Origin: Lachnospiraceae bacterium
Lineage (GTDB): Bacteria; Bacillota; Clostridia; Lachnospirales; Lachnospiraceae
Direction of reading: 5' to 3'
Assembly (NCBI GenBank): GCA_014804695.1
Contig: JAAUZJ010000014.1
Location: forward strand, 101,743-165,742
Length of the DNA: 64,000 bases
Shown: piece by piece, positions 1 to 9,102 of the stretch
How positions within the stretch are numbered: the first letter of the stretch is position 1
Layout of the letters: each line of letters begins with the position of its first letter
Translations under genes and position numbers: made by a program
Notes under the pieces: generated by a model
Database searches by the model: none
Seen by the model: only the letters and a program-made list of their open reading frames with translations
What the model was told of the DNA's origin: nothing

Positions 1-256
1 TGTGCCTGCCAAAGAGTTTTCTGCGTACCTTCGCGGTAAGCGCCGGGGAGGAATCCCGCATCTTTATTATCTCTTTCCGGGAAGCTCTTTCATAATCTAT
101 GCCAAAAACTCCCAATTCGGGATCGCGCTGCATATCTTCCACGAAGCCTGCCCTATCATCCATTTTCACTTCTTTTCCCATGCTTATAAGCTGTCTGTAA
201 AGGGCATACTGAAACATCTGATTTCCAAGACCGCCCATCATTTGGATGATGATCAT
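1..256 (-). CDS. Alpha-1,2-fucosyltransferase-like GT11, N-terminal part (cut by window edge)
   Basis: Only the first 85 codons are inside the window. The protein begins MIIIQMMGGLGNQMFQYA; the GGLGNQMFQYA block is the N-terminal signature of GT11 fucosyltransferases, which transfer fucose from GDP-fucose in alpha-1,2 linkage. A GGAGG site lies just upstream of the ATG, which fixes the start. It is the last visible gene of the minus-strand operon that starts at 7274, so it probably adds a fucose to the same surface glycan. The linkage and acceptor are inferred from the family only. Sure of the family, less so of the substrate. Confidence 0.85.
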   Translation of the reverse strand, partial: MIIIQMMGGLGNQMFQYALYRQLISMGKEVKMDDRAGFVEDMQRDPELGVFGIDYERASRKEIIKMRDSSPALTAKVRRKLFGRH

Positions 257-321
257 AGAGTCCTCCGCTTTTGAGATGAATGTCAAACTTATAAAAAATT
301 TCTCAATTATCTAATAGTTTA

Positions 322-1404
322 TTACTTTTTTAATTTCAGTTTAACGGGTAGAATGAACTTTTCGTTAATAAGCATTATGCCCCAATAGAGATTAGGGGAT
401 TTTATAAATAAATCCATCTTCCTTTTTTCATTTGGATTGGCAATGCTGCACTCGTAAATTCTGTCATACCTTCCCCTATTTCTTAAAACTTCTTCATTAA
501 TTATCTTCGTGAGTTCGCTCAGGTATTTCTTTTTATCAGGAAGGCTTGTTTTTTTCAACTGATCGTAAAAAAGCAGCATCCGCTTATAAAAAAAGTAATC
601 ATGAACATCAGCCAGATCCTGTCTTTCAATTTTTTTCAGGAATTTTGTTTTTTCCCGGTATATCGGTATCAAATCCTTAAAAGTGAGGGAAATAATACGC
701 GTATTCATGATACTTCCTTCTCTGTCTATTATATAATTATAACAGGCACTGTCAAGGTAAACGCATCTTTTGGCCCTGCTTATTACCTCCGTAATGAATA
801 CTATATCCTCTCCACACCATCTTCCTACAGGAAAGATTACTCCTTCTAACAAATCTCTCCTATAGAGCTTATTCCATGCTGCATTCTGAATATTGTATTC
901 CTCGCGCTCCTCAACATAGTATTGCAGCGCCTCCTGCCCTTCAAACAATATTACCCTATCGACAGAATCATCCTGGGTATAATCCTTATACACCTGCCTG
1001 TATCTGCAGACAGCCATATCCGCATCCTGCTCTAAAATTGCAGAATACATTTTTTCATACATATCACCGTCAATCCAGTCGTCTCCATCCACAAATCCGA
1101 TCAGACTCCCCTTTGCAATTGCCATTCCTGCATTTCTGGCATCCGAAGGACCGCCGTTTTCCTTATGAATAATCACTATCCGGTTATCACTCTTGGCCAA
1201 TTTATCACAGATTCCGGCGCTGGAATCCGTCGAGCCGTCATCAACCAGGATTATCTCCAGATTTTTATATGTCTGGTTTATAATTGAATTTACGCCACGC
1301 TCTACGTATTTTTCTATGTTATATACGGTTACGACCACTGAAATCAGCTCGTTTTGTGATTCAATTGGAATTGGGGAGATGATATGGTTATTAAAAATTT
1401 TCAA
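322..1404 (-). CDS. Glycosyltransferase family 2
   Basis: A 360-residue cytosolic GT-A fold transferase. ISVVVTVYN at about residue 21 opens the fold, DDGSTD is at 55-60 and the metal-binding DGDD at 106-109, as in GT2 enzymes that build capsules and exopolysaccharides. No membrane segment is evident. The start codon is TTG: there is no usable ATG nearby, and an AGAGGT site that overlaps the end of the upstream amidotransferase gene sits at the right distance. Only 4 bases separate the two genes, so translation is probably coupled. The donor sugar cannot be read from the sequence. Confidence 0.9.
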   Translation of the reverse strand: MKIFNNHIISPIPIESQNELISVVVTVYNIEKYVERGVNSIINQTYKNLEIILVDDGSTDSSAGICDKLAKSDNRIVIIHKENGGPSDARNAGMAIAKGSLIGFVDGDDWIDGDMYEKMYSAILEQDADMAVCRYRQVYKDYTQDDSVDRVILFEGQEALQYYVEEREEYNIQNAAWNKLYRRDLLEGVIFPVGRWCGEDIVFITEVISRAKRCVYLDSACYNYIIDREGSIMNTRIISLTFKDLIPIYREKTKFLKKIERQDLADVHDYFFYKRMLLFYDQLKKTSLPDKKKYLSELTKIINEEVLRNRGRYDRIYECSIANPNEKRKMDLFIKSPNLYWGIMLINEKFILPVKLKLKK

Positions 1405-1408
1405 AATT

Positions 1409-3337
1409 TTATACCTCTGTGTCTTTCTTATTGTTGTAATTTCCTGCCATAAACATCAGCACATACCATATCTGCTGTCGCCATATATCCTTTTCTATAA
1501 AATCATTCCACAGTCTCCATACCGCATCAGAATTTAACAACGCCTGTTCTTGTATTTTCTTTCTGTCTATCAATGCTTCCGCCCACTCTCTAAGCTGAGG
1601 CTGCTTGAGCCATATATGAAGCGGAATAGAAAAACCTTTCTTTGGTCTCTCCATCAATTCTCTTGGTACATATTTATATAAAATATCACGCAATATTTTT
1701 TTTGTCACTGCCCCGTCTTTTTTATAAGCTATCGGTAATGTCCATGCAAATTCTACTACGTCTTTATCTAACATCGGTACCCTTGTCTCCAAAGAAACCG
1801 CCATTGCAGTTCTATCCACCTTGGTAAGAATATCATCCGGATGATACATGAGCATGTCCATGAGCATCAGGTTATGCAAAGGCTCGGGCAGGAAACCATC
1901 CGTATAGCTATCCATAACGCATGATATTTTTCCCGCATCAGATTCCGTTTCAAGCTGTCTAAGAATATCATCCGATATTATATTTATTCCTTCTCCGATT
2001 TCCGAACGTCTGTATATATCCTCTATGCCTCCTGCGCCAAGCAGTCTCGCCCTGATTGCCAGGCTTCCGCTTTTTCCCCAAGGGCTGTGAAGGATGGCTG
2101 CGCTTGCCGGCTTTCTAATAACACTTGGTATTTTATTTATCCTGTTCCATATATTCCCTATGGAATTATAAGTCTGGTAGCCGCAAAAAAGTTCATCCCC
2201 GCCATCACCGCTTAAGGAGACCGTTACATGTTCCTTAGTCATCTTACTCACCAGATAAGTAGGTATCTGGGAAGAATCAGCAAAAGGTTCCCCAAACATG
2301 GTTCCAAGTTTAGGGATCACCTGCTTGGCATCATCCTGTGTAATATAAAGTTCGGTATGATCCGTTCCTAAATGCTTTGCAATCTTTCCTGCTATTTCGG
2401 CTTCATTAAAACCTTCTTCATTCATACCTATAGTAAAGGTCCTCACTTTTGTGTCACTCACCGACTGCATTAGGGAAACAATTGTCGAACTGTCAATCCC
2501 TGCTGACAAAAAAGCTCCAATCGGAACATCTGCTATTAATTGACCTCTAACAGAATTTTTTAATAGTCTTTCAAGCTCCTCTGCCGCCTCTTTTTCACTT
2601 CCTTTAAAGAGATGTGTCTGTCCATAGTAAGCAGTTTCAGTCATGGACCAATACTCAGAAATCTCAAAATCACATTCGTTATTAAATGACGATTTAATTT
2701 TTAGCACTTTTCCCGGCTCAAGTTTATAAATATCACTGTATATTGAATGTGGTGAAGGTATGTAACCGTAGCAAAAATAGGCTTCTAAGACATTTTTATT
2801 AATCGGATTGCAAAAATTGTCTAAACTAGTCAACGAATTAAGATCAGATGAAAAAACAAACGTTTTTTTACCAGTGAAACCATAGTATAAAGGTTTCTCT
2901 CCAATCCTGTCCCTTGCCAATAATAACACTTGTTGCTTTTTATCATATATGGCAAGTGCAAACATTCCTTTGCACATTTTTAGGGCATTTTCAAGCCCAT
3001 ATGCAGAAACAGCTTCTAAAAGCACTTCTGTATCTGAGGCACTTTTAAAAGCAGTTGTTTTTCTTTCTTTTATCAATTTTTCTTTGATATCCCGATAATT
3101 ATAAATCTCGCCGTTATAAACCATAATATAACGTCCGTTATGCGATTCCATGGGTTGTTTTCCCCCAGAAGTTAAATCTATAATAGATAAACGCCTGTGT
3201 CCAAGGACTATTTTTTTGTCCTCACTGCACCAGATTCCTGATGCGTCAGGCCCACGATGAGACATCTTATCATTCATTCGATTGATATTTTTAAGCCAGT
3301 CAAACTCTGGATTTATAAATCCGGATATGCCACACAT
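1409..3337 (-). CDS. Asparagine synthase-like glutamine amidotransferase (copy 1)
   Basis: A 642-residue AsnB-type protein. The N-terminal class II glutaminase starts MCGISGF, with Cys2 as the expected nucleophile after Met removal. The C-terminal synthetase half has its ATP-binding PP-loop as SAGIDSS at 278-284 (more often SGGxDS) and GDGGDELFCGY further on. AsnB makes asparagine from aspartate, ATP and glutamine, but paralogues inside O-antigen or capsule loci (WbpS and WbtH types) are assigned to amidation of uronic acids. The location between glycosyltransferases, together with a UDP-GalNAcA pathway at 19972-22285, favours that role. A second copy lies at 5343-7274. The sugar-amidating role is inference. 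Confidence 0.85.
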   Translation of the reverse strand: MCGISGFINPEFDWLKNINRMNDKMSHRGPDASGIWCSEDKKIVLGHRRLSIIDLTSGGKQPMESHNGRYIMVYNGEIYNYRDIKEKLIKERKTTAFKSASDTEVLLEAVSAYGLENALKMCKGMFALAIYDKKQQVLLLARDRIGEKPLYYGFTGKKTFVFSSDLNSLTSLDNFCNPINKNVLEAYFCYGYIPSPHSIYSDIYKLEPGKVLKIKSSFNNECDFEISEYWSMTETAYYGQTHLFKGSEKEAAEELERLLKNSVRGQLIADVPIGAFLSAGIDSSTIVSLMQSVSDTKVRTFTIGMNEEGFNEAEIAGKIAKHLGTDHTELYITQDDAKQVIPKLGTMFGEPFADSSQIPTYLVSKMTKEHVTVSLSGDGGDELFCGYQTYNSIGNIWNRINKIPSVIRKPASAAILHSPWGKSGSLAIRARLLGAGGIEDIYRRSEIGEGINIISDDILRQLETESDAGKISCVMDSYTDGFLPEPLHNLMLMDMLMYHPDDILTKVDRTAMAVSLETRVPMLDKDVVEFAWTLPIAYKKDGAVTKKILRDILYKYVPRELMERPKKGFSIPLHIWLKQPQLREWAEALIDRKKIQEQALLNSDAVWRLWNDFIEKDIWRQQIWYVLMFMAGNYNNKKDTEV

Positions 3338-3418
3338 GATTGAGTTACCTTTCTTTTTTTATTATAGTCTGTTATTTTTATAACACCCGTTTTTATTGTT
3401 ATGCCATTCCCATAACAC

Positions 3419-4612
3419 TTAATATTTTATAATGCTTTCAAAATATTTCTTCCATTGCTCATTCACTCTATCCGGAGCAAGACGCTCCTGAATTTTACAT
3501 GCATTACGTCCAAGTTTTTCAGCAAAGTCTGCATCAGACAGTATTGTATTCATGGCTTCTTCCAAGCCTTTCTGGTCGCCTGTCGGGATTATTAAGCCAT
3601 TTTCATTGTGCTGTATCAGTTCTACGGTACCTCCGCTTGGCACGTCGGTTGCTATGACCGGAAGCCCCAGCGCCATAGCTTCTATTAATGCATTAGAAAT
3701 TCCCTCAGAATATGATGTCAATAAAAACAGCGCCGCTTTTTGTATATTGTCCGCAACATTCGGAATTATACCGGGCATGGTTATTTTATCCTCCAGCCCC
3801 AAAGAATTAATAAGATTTTGCAGCTGATCTCTCAGTTCCCCATCCCCATAAATAGTCATCGTATATTCAGGATACATTGGCTGAATGTTGGAAAATGCAC
3901 GAATCATCATTTCATGGTTCTTGTTTGCATCTAATCGCCCTACTGATACAATTCGTTTCTCACGTTCTCCCTGAAACCTCGGCCTGATAAATGCAGGATT
4001 GAGAGAATTGGGTAGGATAACAGATGTTTTTCCAACTCTTTTTGAGAAGAAACTACGTGTTCTCTCCGTTTGCAGTATAACTCCCGCCGCATGTGGAAAC
4101 AAAATATTAGCCAGCGTCTTCATTAATAAATTTGGATATTCCTCCTTGGCTTCTCCCACAACCGACACTATCGGTTTTGTTTTGGAAAATATTGTAGTAA
4201 CAACTGTCATGAAATTATTTTTACCTACACAGGAGAGAACCAGGTCCGGCTGTTCGGTCTTCCATACATTATGCAGCTTGCTCATTCTCCTGAAAAAATT
4301 CACGATCCGGCTTCTTGTTGTCTCCTGCGGAGTAATATCTGAAATCACCCTTTTAATCCGCTTATCAAGAGTATATTCTTCTTCACTGTTGTATTTATAT
4401 TGTGTGACCATAATAACCTGATAGCCCTGAGCCATGAAGTATTCTGCCAGATTAACAAATACCCGCTCGGCCCCTCCCTTATGTAAAGAACCAATATAAA
4501 ATGCAAGTTTTCTTGCATTGCTATTGTTATTTATCTTTACATTGGCGTTATTTAATTCATTTATGGGGGTTTTACCCGTTTTTGTATAATTATGCTTTAA
4601 TTTATCGCCCAT
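3419..4612 (-). CDS. Glycosyltransferase family 4
   Basis: A GT-B fold retaining transferase of about 397 residues. The N-terminal GSLHKGGAERV loop and the C-terminal SEGISNALIEAMALGLP motif (acidic residue of the E-x7-E element) are typical of GT4 enzymes that use nucleotide sugars. The reading frame extends upstream to 4660, but the ATG at 4612 is preceded by AGAGGT at good spacing, whereas the upstream ATG has no site and abuts the previous stop, so 4612 is chosen. It is part of the amidotransferase operon. Donor and acceptor are unknown. Confidence 0.88.
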   Translation of the reverse strand: MGDKLKHNYTKTGKTPINELNNANVKINNNSNARKLAFYIGSLHKGGAERVFVNLAEYFMAQGYQVIMVTQYKYNSEEEYTLDKRIKRVISDITPQETTRSRIVNFFRRMSKLHNVWKTEQPDLVLSCVGKNNFMTVVTTIFSKTKPIVSVVGEAKEEYPNLLMKTLANILFPHAAGVILQTERTRSFFSKRVGKTSVILPNSLNPAFIRPRFQGEREKRIVSVGRLDANKNHEMMIRAFSNIQPMYPEYTMTIYGDGELRDQLQNLINSLGLEDKITMPGIIPNVADNIQKAALFLLTSYSEGISNALIEAMALGLPVIATDVPSGGTVELIQHNENGLIIPTGDQKGLEEAMNTILSDADFAEKLGRNACKIQERLAPDRVNEQWKKYFESIIKY

Positions 4613-4661
4613 TTTTACCTCTGACCGCATTACAAATAACGATAGTTTTCGACAACCCATG

Positions 4662-5342
4662 TTACTGAATTATTTTATCCAATTCATTCTTTCCATTCTG
4701 ATAAGAGGAATTTACCTCTTGATACATATTTTTATAAAATGCAATTGCAATATCTTGCCTTTCTTTTGAAATCTTAGTTGCTTCCTCTGTATAAAAATTC
4801 GAATACAAATTTTCTAATTTATACTTATACTCGCGGAAAAACGATGGCGTAGTATCATTTTCCCCTGTAGAAACCAATCCATTGGGTAATATAGAATACA
4901 ATGGTTCAGAAACAATACCTTTGTAAAGTAAAGTTCTCGCAATTCCTATTGCTCCTGATGCATCTAATTTATCTGCATCAAATAAAATTTTTGCTTCTAA
5001 ACTCCCCGGCGGATTGTTTTTTCTAAATCGATGTGTATGAATACACTGCTTCACCTGCTCTGCATAATTCATATCAAACCCATGAGTCACAAGAAATTGA
5101 TAAGCTTTGTCGCCTCCTATAATTGCATGGCATAAAGCAGGATTTTCAAACTGTTCTTTACGCCCAATGTCATGTAATAAACATGCCGCAATCAAGACAT
5201 CATAGTTCACATTATTTTCTGTCTTTGCAATTTCCAGCGCATTAAATAACACTCGATATATATGTTCTTTATCATGAGCAGCATCTTCCATACAGCAGAG
5301 CATAAAATTTTCTAATAAACAATAAGTTTCTTTGTTCATCAT
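4662..5342 (-). CDS. HD-domain phosphohydrolase
   Basis: A 226-residue soluble protein with the metal-dependent HD fold: His23 in AHD, the His57-Asp58 doublet in LLHDIGR, and DADKLD at 122-127. Such proteins hydrolyse phosphoesters of nucleotides or related small molecules. The substrate here is unknown. The gene starts directly after the stop of the upstream amidotransferase (TAA then ATG ATG), so translation is coupled. It is an unusual passenger between a sugar amidotransferase and a GT4. It could clear a nucleotide or phosphosugar by-product, but nothing in the sequence proves this. Confidence 0.82.
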   Translation of the reverse strand: MMNKETYCLLENFMLCCMEDAAHDKEHIYRVLFNALEIAKTENNVNYDVLIAACLLHDIGRKEQFENPALCHAIIGGDKAYQFLVTHGFDMNYAEQVKQCIHTHRFRKNNPPGSLEAKILFDADKLDASGAIGIARTLLYKGIVSEPLYSILPNGLVSTGENDTTPSFFREYKYKLENLYSNFYTEEATKISKERQDIAIAFYKNMYQEVNSSYQNGKNELDKIIQ

Positions 5343-7274
5343 TTATCCCTCACAATACGTCTGATACCACTGCTGAAATACAAAAAACGACCACGCCAGC
5401 TTAGAATAATTTGCTCCGGTAGCCGGGCCAGCATCTCCGGTTTTTATATAAGAAGCTATCATATCCGAAACATAAGCCGCATCAAAAATCCCCTGCTTGT
5501 CCAGGTAATCATAACTGCTGTAATTTAATAATTGGTCCTTGAGCGGCCCACGCAGCCACTTATCCAAAGGAACCCCAAAACCAACCTTAGGCCGTTCCAA
5601 TAACTTCTTGGGAATATAATCATAAGCAATATCTTTTAATATGTGTTTCTTGTCTCCGTCTTTATATTTAAATTCATGCGGAATACGGTATGAAAATTCC
5701 ATAACATCCTTATCGAGAATCGGACACCTTGATTCAAGGGAGTATTTCATTGACGCCCTGTCTACCTTGCAAAGAATATCTCCAGGCAAATAGGTATCCA
5801 TATCCAGAAGCATCCTGCGAATCTGCCAGTCTTTTACCCCATATTTACTCTCAATCAGATAATGTACAGGCACCAGCGCATCTGAAGTTACATTCACATC
5901 CGTTAAAACGCTTTCATCAGAAGCGCTATTTTTCACCATCGCCAGCGCTTTTACAATATAATTCCCCGCTCCAAACTGCGTCTTAGACTCTTTGTTACGA
6001 TTTCCCGCAATTACGCGTACTTTAAACGGAAGTCTGTCTTCCATTCTAAGCTGCTTTAGTATTGGCAGATGACAGACACCGTCAACCATTCCGCCCAACA
6101 TATCAAGTTTCTGCGCCTGTCTGACATTTTCATAAACATTATATCCGCAGAAAAATTCATCGCCGCCGTCTCCGGACAGTGCTACCGTAACATCTTTTCG
6201 CGCCAACCCTGACACAAGCATCGTCGCAATCTGTGAACTGTCCGCAAAAGGTTCATCATAATATTTAGGTATGCTGTCCACCAGATCAAACATCTCTTTT
6301 TCATCGATATACAATTCCGTATGGTTCGTACCTAGATAGTCTGCAACTGCCTTGGCATATTTTGCTTCATTATACTTTTCTTCATGAAAGCCTATGGAAA
6401 AAGTTTTGACCGGAATATCAGAGTGTTCCTGCGCAATTGCCGTAACCAGTGAAGAATCATAGCCGCCGCTCAAAAAAGCGCCTAAAGGCACATCTGAAAT
6501 CATACGCGCCGACACCGATTTTTTCAAAAGCGCCTTCAAACCCTCTTTTGCCTCTTCATAGCTGTTTATACGGTTAGAAACCTGAGCCTGATAAACCTGC
6601 TTTATATCCCAATACTTCCATGTAGAAATTTCGCCTGCCCTAAAGCGCAGAATTGCTCCAGGTTCCAGCTTATATACATTTTTAAAAATCGTATCCGGCG
6701 CATTTATATATTGTTGATATAAATAGCGCGATAATACCCCTCGTCTGATTTCTTTTGGAAAATCCGGAAAGGCCATAATCGGTTTTAGCTCGGAAGCAAA
6801 GACTATTCCATCATTCTGCTGCCAGTAATAAAGAGGCTTTTTCCCGATTCTGTCTCTAACCAGATATATCTCATCACTTTTTCTATCACAAATGGCAATC
6901 GCAAACATACCGTTAAATTTCTGCACACAGTCTATACCCCATTTCAGATATGCCGCAATGATCACTTCCGTATCGCAGTTTGAATTAAAACGGTATTCCG
7001 ATAACTCTTGTTTTAATTCCTGAAAATTATAGATTTCTCCATTAAAGACAACTGATACTCTTTTGTCAGCGGAATGCATAGGTTGGTGCCCAAGCGCAGA
7101 TAGATCCAAAATAGACAGCCTTCTCTGCGCAAATCCCACGCTATAGCCGCCATGCATATCATAGATTTCTTCCCCGGCATCATCCGGCCCTCTATGGTAC
7201 ATCGTGTCATTCATTATCTTTAACCGGTCTAATGCAATATTCTTTTTACTGACATAACCACAGATACCGCACAT
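5343..7274 (-). CDS. Asparagine synthase-like glutamine amidotransferase (copy 2)
   Basis: A 643-residue AsnB-type protein starting MCGICGY (Cys2 nucleophile), with the canonical PP-loop SGGYDSS at 269-275 and GDGGDEFFCGYNVY in the synthetase half. It is the first gene of the operon running to the window start; GGAGAG precedes the ATG. It is a diverged paralogue of copy 1, similar in length and domain order but different throughout, so the two are not a recent duplication. Two such enzymes in one glycan operon suggest two different carboxylated acceptors or one biosynthetic and one sugar-directed enzyme. Asparagine synthesis remains possible. Confidence 0.85.
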   Translation of the reverse strand: MCGICGYVSKKNIALDRLKIMNDTMYHRGPDDAGEEIYDMHGGYSVGFAQRRLSILDLSALGHQPMHSADKRVSVVFNGEIYNFQELKQELSEYRFNSNCDTEVIIAAYLKWGIDCVQKFNGMFAIAICDRKSDEIYLVRDRIGKKPLYYWQQNDGIVFASELKPIMAFPDFPKEIRRGVLSRYLYQQYINAPDTIFKNVYKLEPGAILRFRAGEISTWKYWDIKQVYQAQVSNRINSYEEAKEGLKALLKKSVSARMISDVPLGAFLSGGYDSSLVTAIAQEHSDIPVKTFSIGFHEEKYNEAKYAKAVADYLGTNHTELYIDEKEMFDLVDSIPKYYDEPFADSSQIATMLVSGLARKDVTVALSGDGGDEFFCGYNVYENVRQAQKLDMLGGMVDGVCHLPILKQLRMEDRLPFKVRVIAGNRNKESKTQFGAGNYIVKALAMVKNSASDESVLTDVNVTSDALVPVHYLIESKYGVKDWQIRRMLLDMDTYLPGDILCKVDRASMKYSLESRCPILDKDVMEFSYRIPHEFKYKDGDKKHILKDIAYDYIPKKLLERPKVGFGVPLDKWLRGPLKDQLLNYSSYDYLDKQGIFDAAYVSDMIASYIKTGDAGPATGANYSKLAWSFFVFQQWYQTYCEG

Positions 7275-7350
7275 AATTTTCTCTCCATAATATCTTCAGA
7301 TAATTAGTATTTTCAGCTTATATTACGTCTTATTGAATATTAAGCAAAAT

Positions 7351-7388
7351 ACCCAACATGTTCCGCATCATTGAGAGACGTGTTGGGT
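7351..7388 (-). terminator. Hairpin upstream of the amidotransferase operon
   Basis: Perfect 8-bp arms ACCCAACA (7351-7358) and TGTTGGGT (7381-7388) flank a 22-base loop; on the minus strand ATTTTGC follows. It lies 77 bases before the first amidotransferase gene and after the toxin-antitoxin pair. It could be a weak terminator or a leader hairpin; no T-box sequence is present. Confidence 0.45.
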
Positions 7389-7442
7389 TCTATTAAGTAT
7401 AATTATATGTAATTTTACCCCCGGTAGTCAATCTATTTTAAT

Positions 7443-7478
7443 AAAAAACTGCCCTATACAGCATTTGTCTAAGGCAGC
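7443..7478 (-). terminator. Intrinsic terminator of the toxin-antitoxin operon
   Basis: On the minus strand a CTGCC...GGCAG stem (arms at 7473-7477 and 7449-7453) is followed directly by TTTTTT. It begins 17 bases after the toxin stop codon, as expected for a rho-independent terminator. Confidence 0.7.
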
Positions 7479-7494
7479 TTTCATAATTCTCAAT

Positions 7495-7851
7495 TTACAT
7501 ACAATAGGTTTCTACTAACTCAATAATTTCCTGATTGGTTGGAACACGGTTATCATCCTTTTTGTAATAAATAGTAAGCAGATACACTTCTTCATCATCG
7601 CGAATTGCATAATAAATAATACGATATCCGTTAGATTGCCCCACCTTCGCATCTGTATTTGCCGCCCGCACCTTAAAAGTATGTCCGTCTGTCGGAATTT
7701 TCAAGCCGGGAATCTCTGTTCCTATCAGATTCCCCTTTTCCAACTCATCCGTCACAGCTTTAATATCAGCGCCAATATGGATAAAACCTTTTTTCTTTAC
7801 ATAAAACTTTACATCCTTTTCAAACTGCTTAGTGGGTATAACTGTGTACAT
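7495..7851 (-). CDS. RelE/ParE-superfamily toxin
   Basis: A 118-residue basic, soluble protein. The start TVIPTKQFEKDVKFYVKKKG and the later SNGYRIIYYAIRDDEEVYLLTIYYKKD strand region match the RelE/ParE fold (YafQ/HigB-like members), which cleave mRNA at the ribosome or poison gyrase. It is the second gene of a two-gene unit: the antitoxin stop TAG directly abuts its ATG, so translation is coupled. A terminator follows. Which target it hits cannot be decided. Confidence in the toxin family is high because of both fold pattern and gene order. Confidence 0.82.
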   Translation of the reverse strand: MYTVIPTKQFEKDVKFYVKKKGFIHIGADIKAVTDELEKGNLIGTEIPGLKIPTDGHTFKVRAANTDAKVGQSNGYRIIYYAIRDDEEVYLLTIYYKKDDNRVPTNQEIIELVETYCM

Positions 7852-8013
7852 CTATTCTTCTTCCTCTTTGCTCCACTTTTCAATATTAGCAAACAGCTCA
7901 TTCAAGGAACGCTTAGGAGTCCTGCCTTCACGCATACTTTTCACTTCCTTGCAGGACTGTATAATAGATTCTGAAATTGTACACGGTCTTGCCTGATTCA
8001 TGGTTGCACTCAT
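7852..8013 (-). CDS. Small antitoxin-like partner of the RelE/ParE toxin
   Basis: A 53-residue protein with a very acidic tail (WSKEEEE) and a basic middle, directly upstream of and coupled to the toxin gene. The start is taken at 8013 because AAAAGGAG lies at good spacing before that ATG; the frame continues to 8064 but that start lies too close to the promoter -10 box. No ribbon-helix-helix or HTH motif can be recognised, so autoregulation is uncertain. Antitoxin function is inferred from gene order, size and pairing with the toxin. Confidence 0.65.
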   Translation of the reverse strand: MSATMNQARPCTISESIIQSCKEVKSMREGRTPKRSLNELFANIEKWSKEEEE

Positions 8014-8064
8014 TGTATGCTTCTCCTTTTTTATATGTTCCACGTCATCATTATTTCTATGCAC

Positions 8065-8093
8065 ATTATACCACCTTTCATTGCCCCTGTATA
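8065..8093 (-). promoter_or_regulatory. Probable sigma-A promoter of the toxin-antitoxin operon
   Basis: On the minus strand TATACA (8093-8088), a 17-base spacer and a perfect TATAAT (8070-8065) stand about 50 bases before the antitoxin start codon. Confidence 0.5.
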
Positions 8094-8196
8094 GATAGTA
8101 TAATTCCCAACATGGAATAAAAATAACCTAATTAAGCTTCATATGACTCAACTTCTTAAATTAACATAGCCTCTGTAAATAAAAATAAACCATTCA

Positions 8197-9102
8197 CTAT
8201 CTACTAGTAACTTTATGAAATGGAGTCAATTTACCGTCCTCATATTTCCAGCTTGACCATGTCCCATTTTCCCCATACTCATTGCAGAACTCAAAATGGT
8301 CACAAAGAATCAAATATGCTGCATACTTCTTTGCCAGCTTTTTTGAAGATGCCCATACCTGTCTCATCAAAGCCCATTCAACCACCCAGCAATTACAGAC
8401 CCACCTCGGATTGCCGTTTTCATCATAACCCAAGTACTCCGGTGACATGTATTCATATTTTGGAACAGAACATTTTCCATGCTCCGCCAACTCTTTCAAT
8501 GTATTTACTGCATTGTCAACAGAAAAATACTTTGGCTTATACTGATTTCCATCAAGTTCTATCAAATAATCTTCAATCTGCAGCATTTTCTCCACCACAC
8601 TTTGAAGTATCGCCGGATTCCAATGGCTCGCAACCGCAACAGCCCCCAATATAGCTTCAAACAAATCAGCCTTTACCTTTTCCTGATTTTCAATCTGATT
8701 ATTAATATCACATTTTCCAACAATCATATACTGAATTAAATTCCATTCATCAATTTTCCGGGCAAGCGTCGCATTACTTACAATTTTATTTTTTAATTCC
8801 GCAAAATCCTTTGCATGGCCCCTGAAAGCGTATTCGCAATCTCCGTCAAAAGAAAAATTGCCTGGTGTTTTGATATAGCCATACCTCTCTGCAATAATTT
8901 TTATAACATAATAGTCAAGCACCCTATCCCCAATAAATTCCAAGATTTCATTATTCTCTCCACCGAATTGTGCAGAATAAGAACTACGCGTAAATGCCTG
9001 AACAAGAATACATTGATTTTTTATACGATAACCTGTTTTTTCAAAAATAATATCTCTCAAACTACGCATTTCTCTCATACTGAAATTTTTAGTTTTTTTC
9101 AT
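8197..9102 (-). CDS. Accessory ribonuclease III-like protein
   Basis: A 301-residue protein with an RNase III catalytic domain at about 15-180. The signature NEILEFIGDRVLD (51-63) keeps the equivalents of E38, E41 and D45 of E. coli RNase III (E52, E55, D59), and KADLFEAILGA supplies D146 and E149. All metal-binding acidic residues are present, so it should cleave double-stranded RNA. The remaining 100 residues are a poor match to a dsRNA-binding domain but end with a KKLAKKYAAYLIL helix like the last helix of one. GGAGG precedes the ATG by 12 bases. It is monocistronic or follows a tiny ORF, and is probably an extra copy besides the housekeeping enzyme. Confidence 0.8.
   Translation of the reverse strand: MKKTKNFSMREMRSLRDIIFEKTGYRIKNQCILVQAFTRSSYSAQFGGENNEILEFIGDRVLDYYVIKIIAERYGYIKTPGNFSFDGDCEYAFRGHAKDFAELKNKIVSNATLARKIDEWNLIQYMIVGKCDINNQIENQEKVKADLFEAILGAVAVASHWNPAILQSVVEKMLQIEDYLIELDGNQYKPKYFSVDNAVNTLKELAEHGKCSVPKYEYMSPEYLGYDENGNPRWVCNCWVVEWALMRQVWASSKKLAKKYAAYLILCDHFEFCNEYGENGTWSSWKYEDGKLTPFHKVTSR

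Noticed and set aside
2..274. Plus-strand 90-codon open frame at the window start
   Set aside because: It lies opposite the GT11 start, whose GGLGNQMFQYA motif and ribosome site show that the minus strand is coding.
7275..7494. T-box or other riboswitch before the amidotransferase operon
   Set aside because: I looked for the T-box AGGGTGG...GCG core because of the AsnB-like products and did not find it; only simple hairpins are present.
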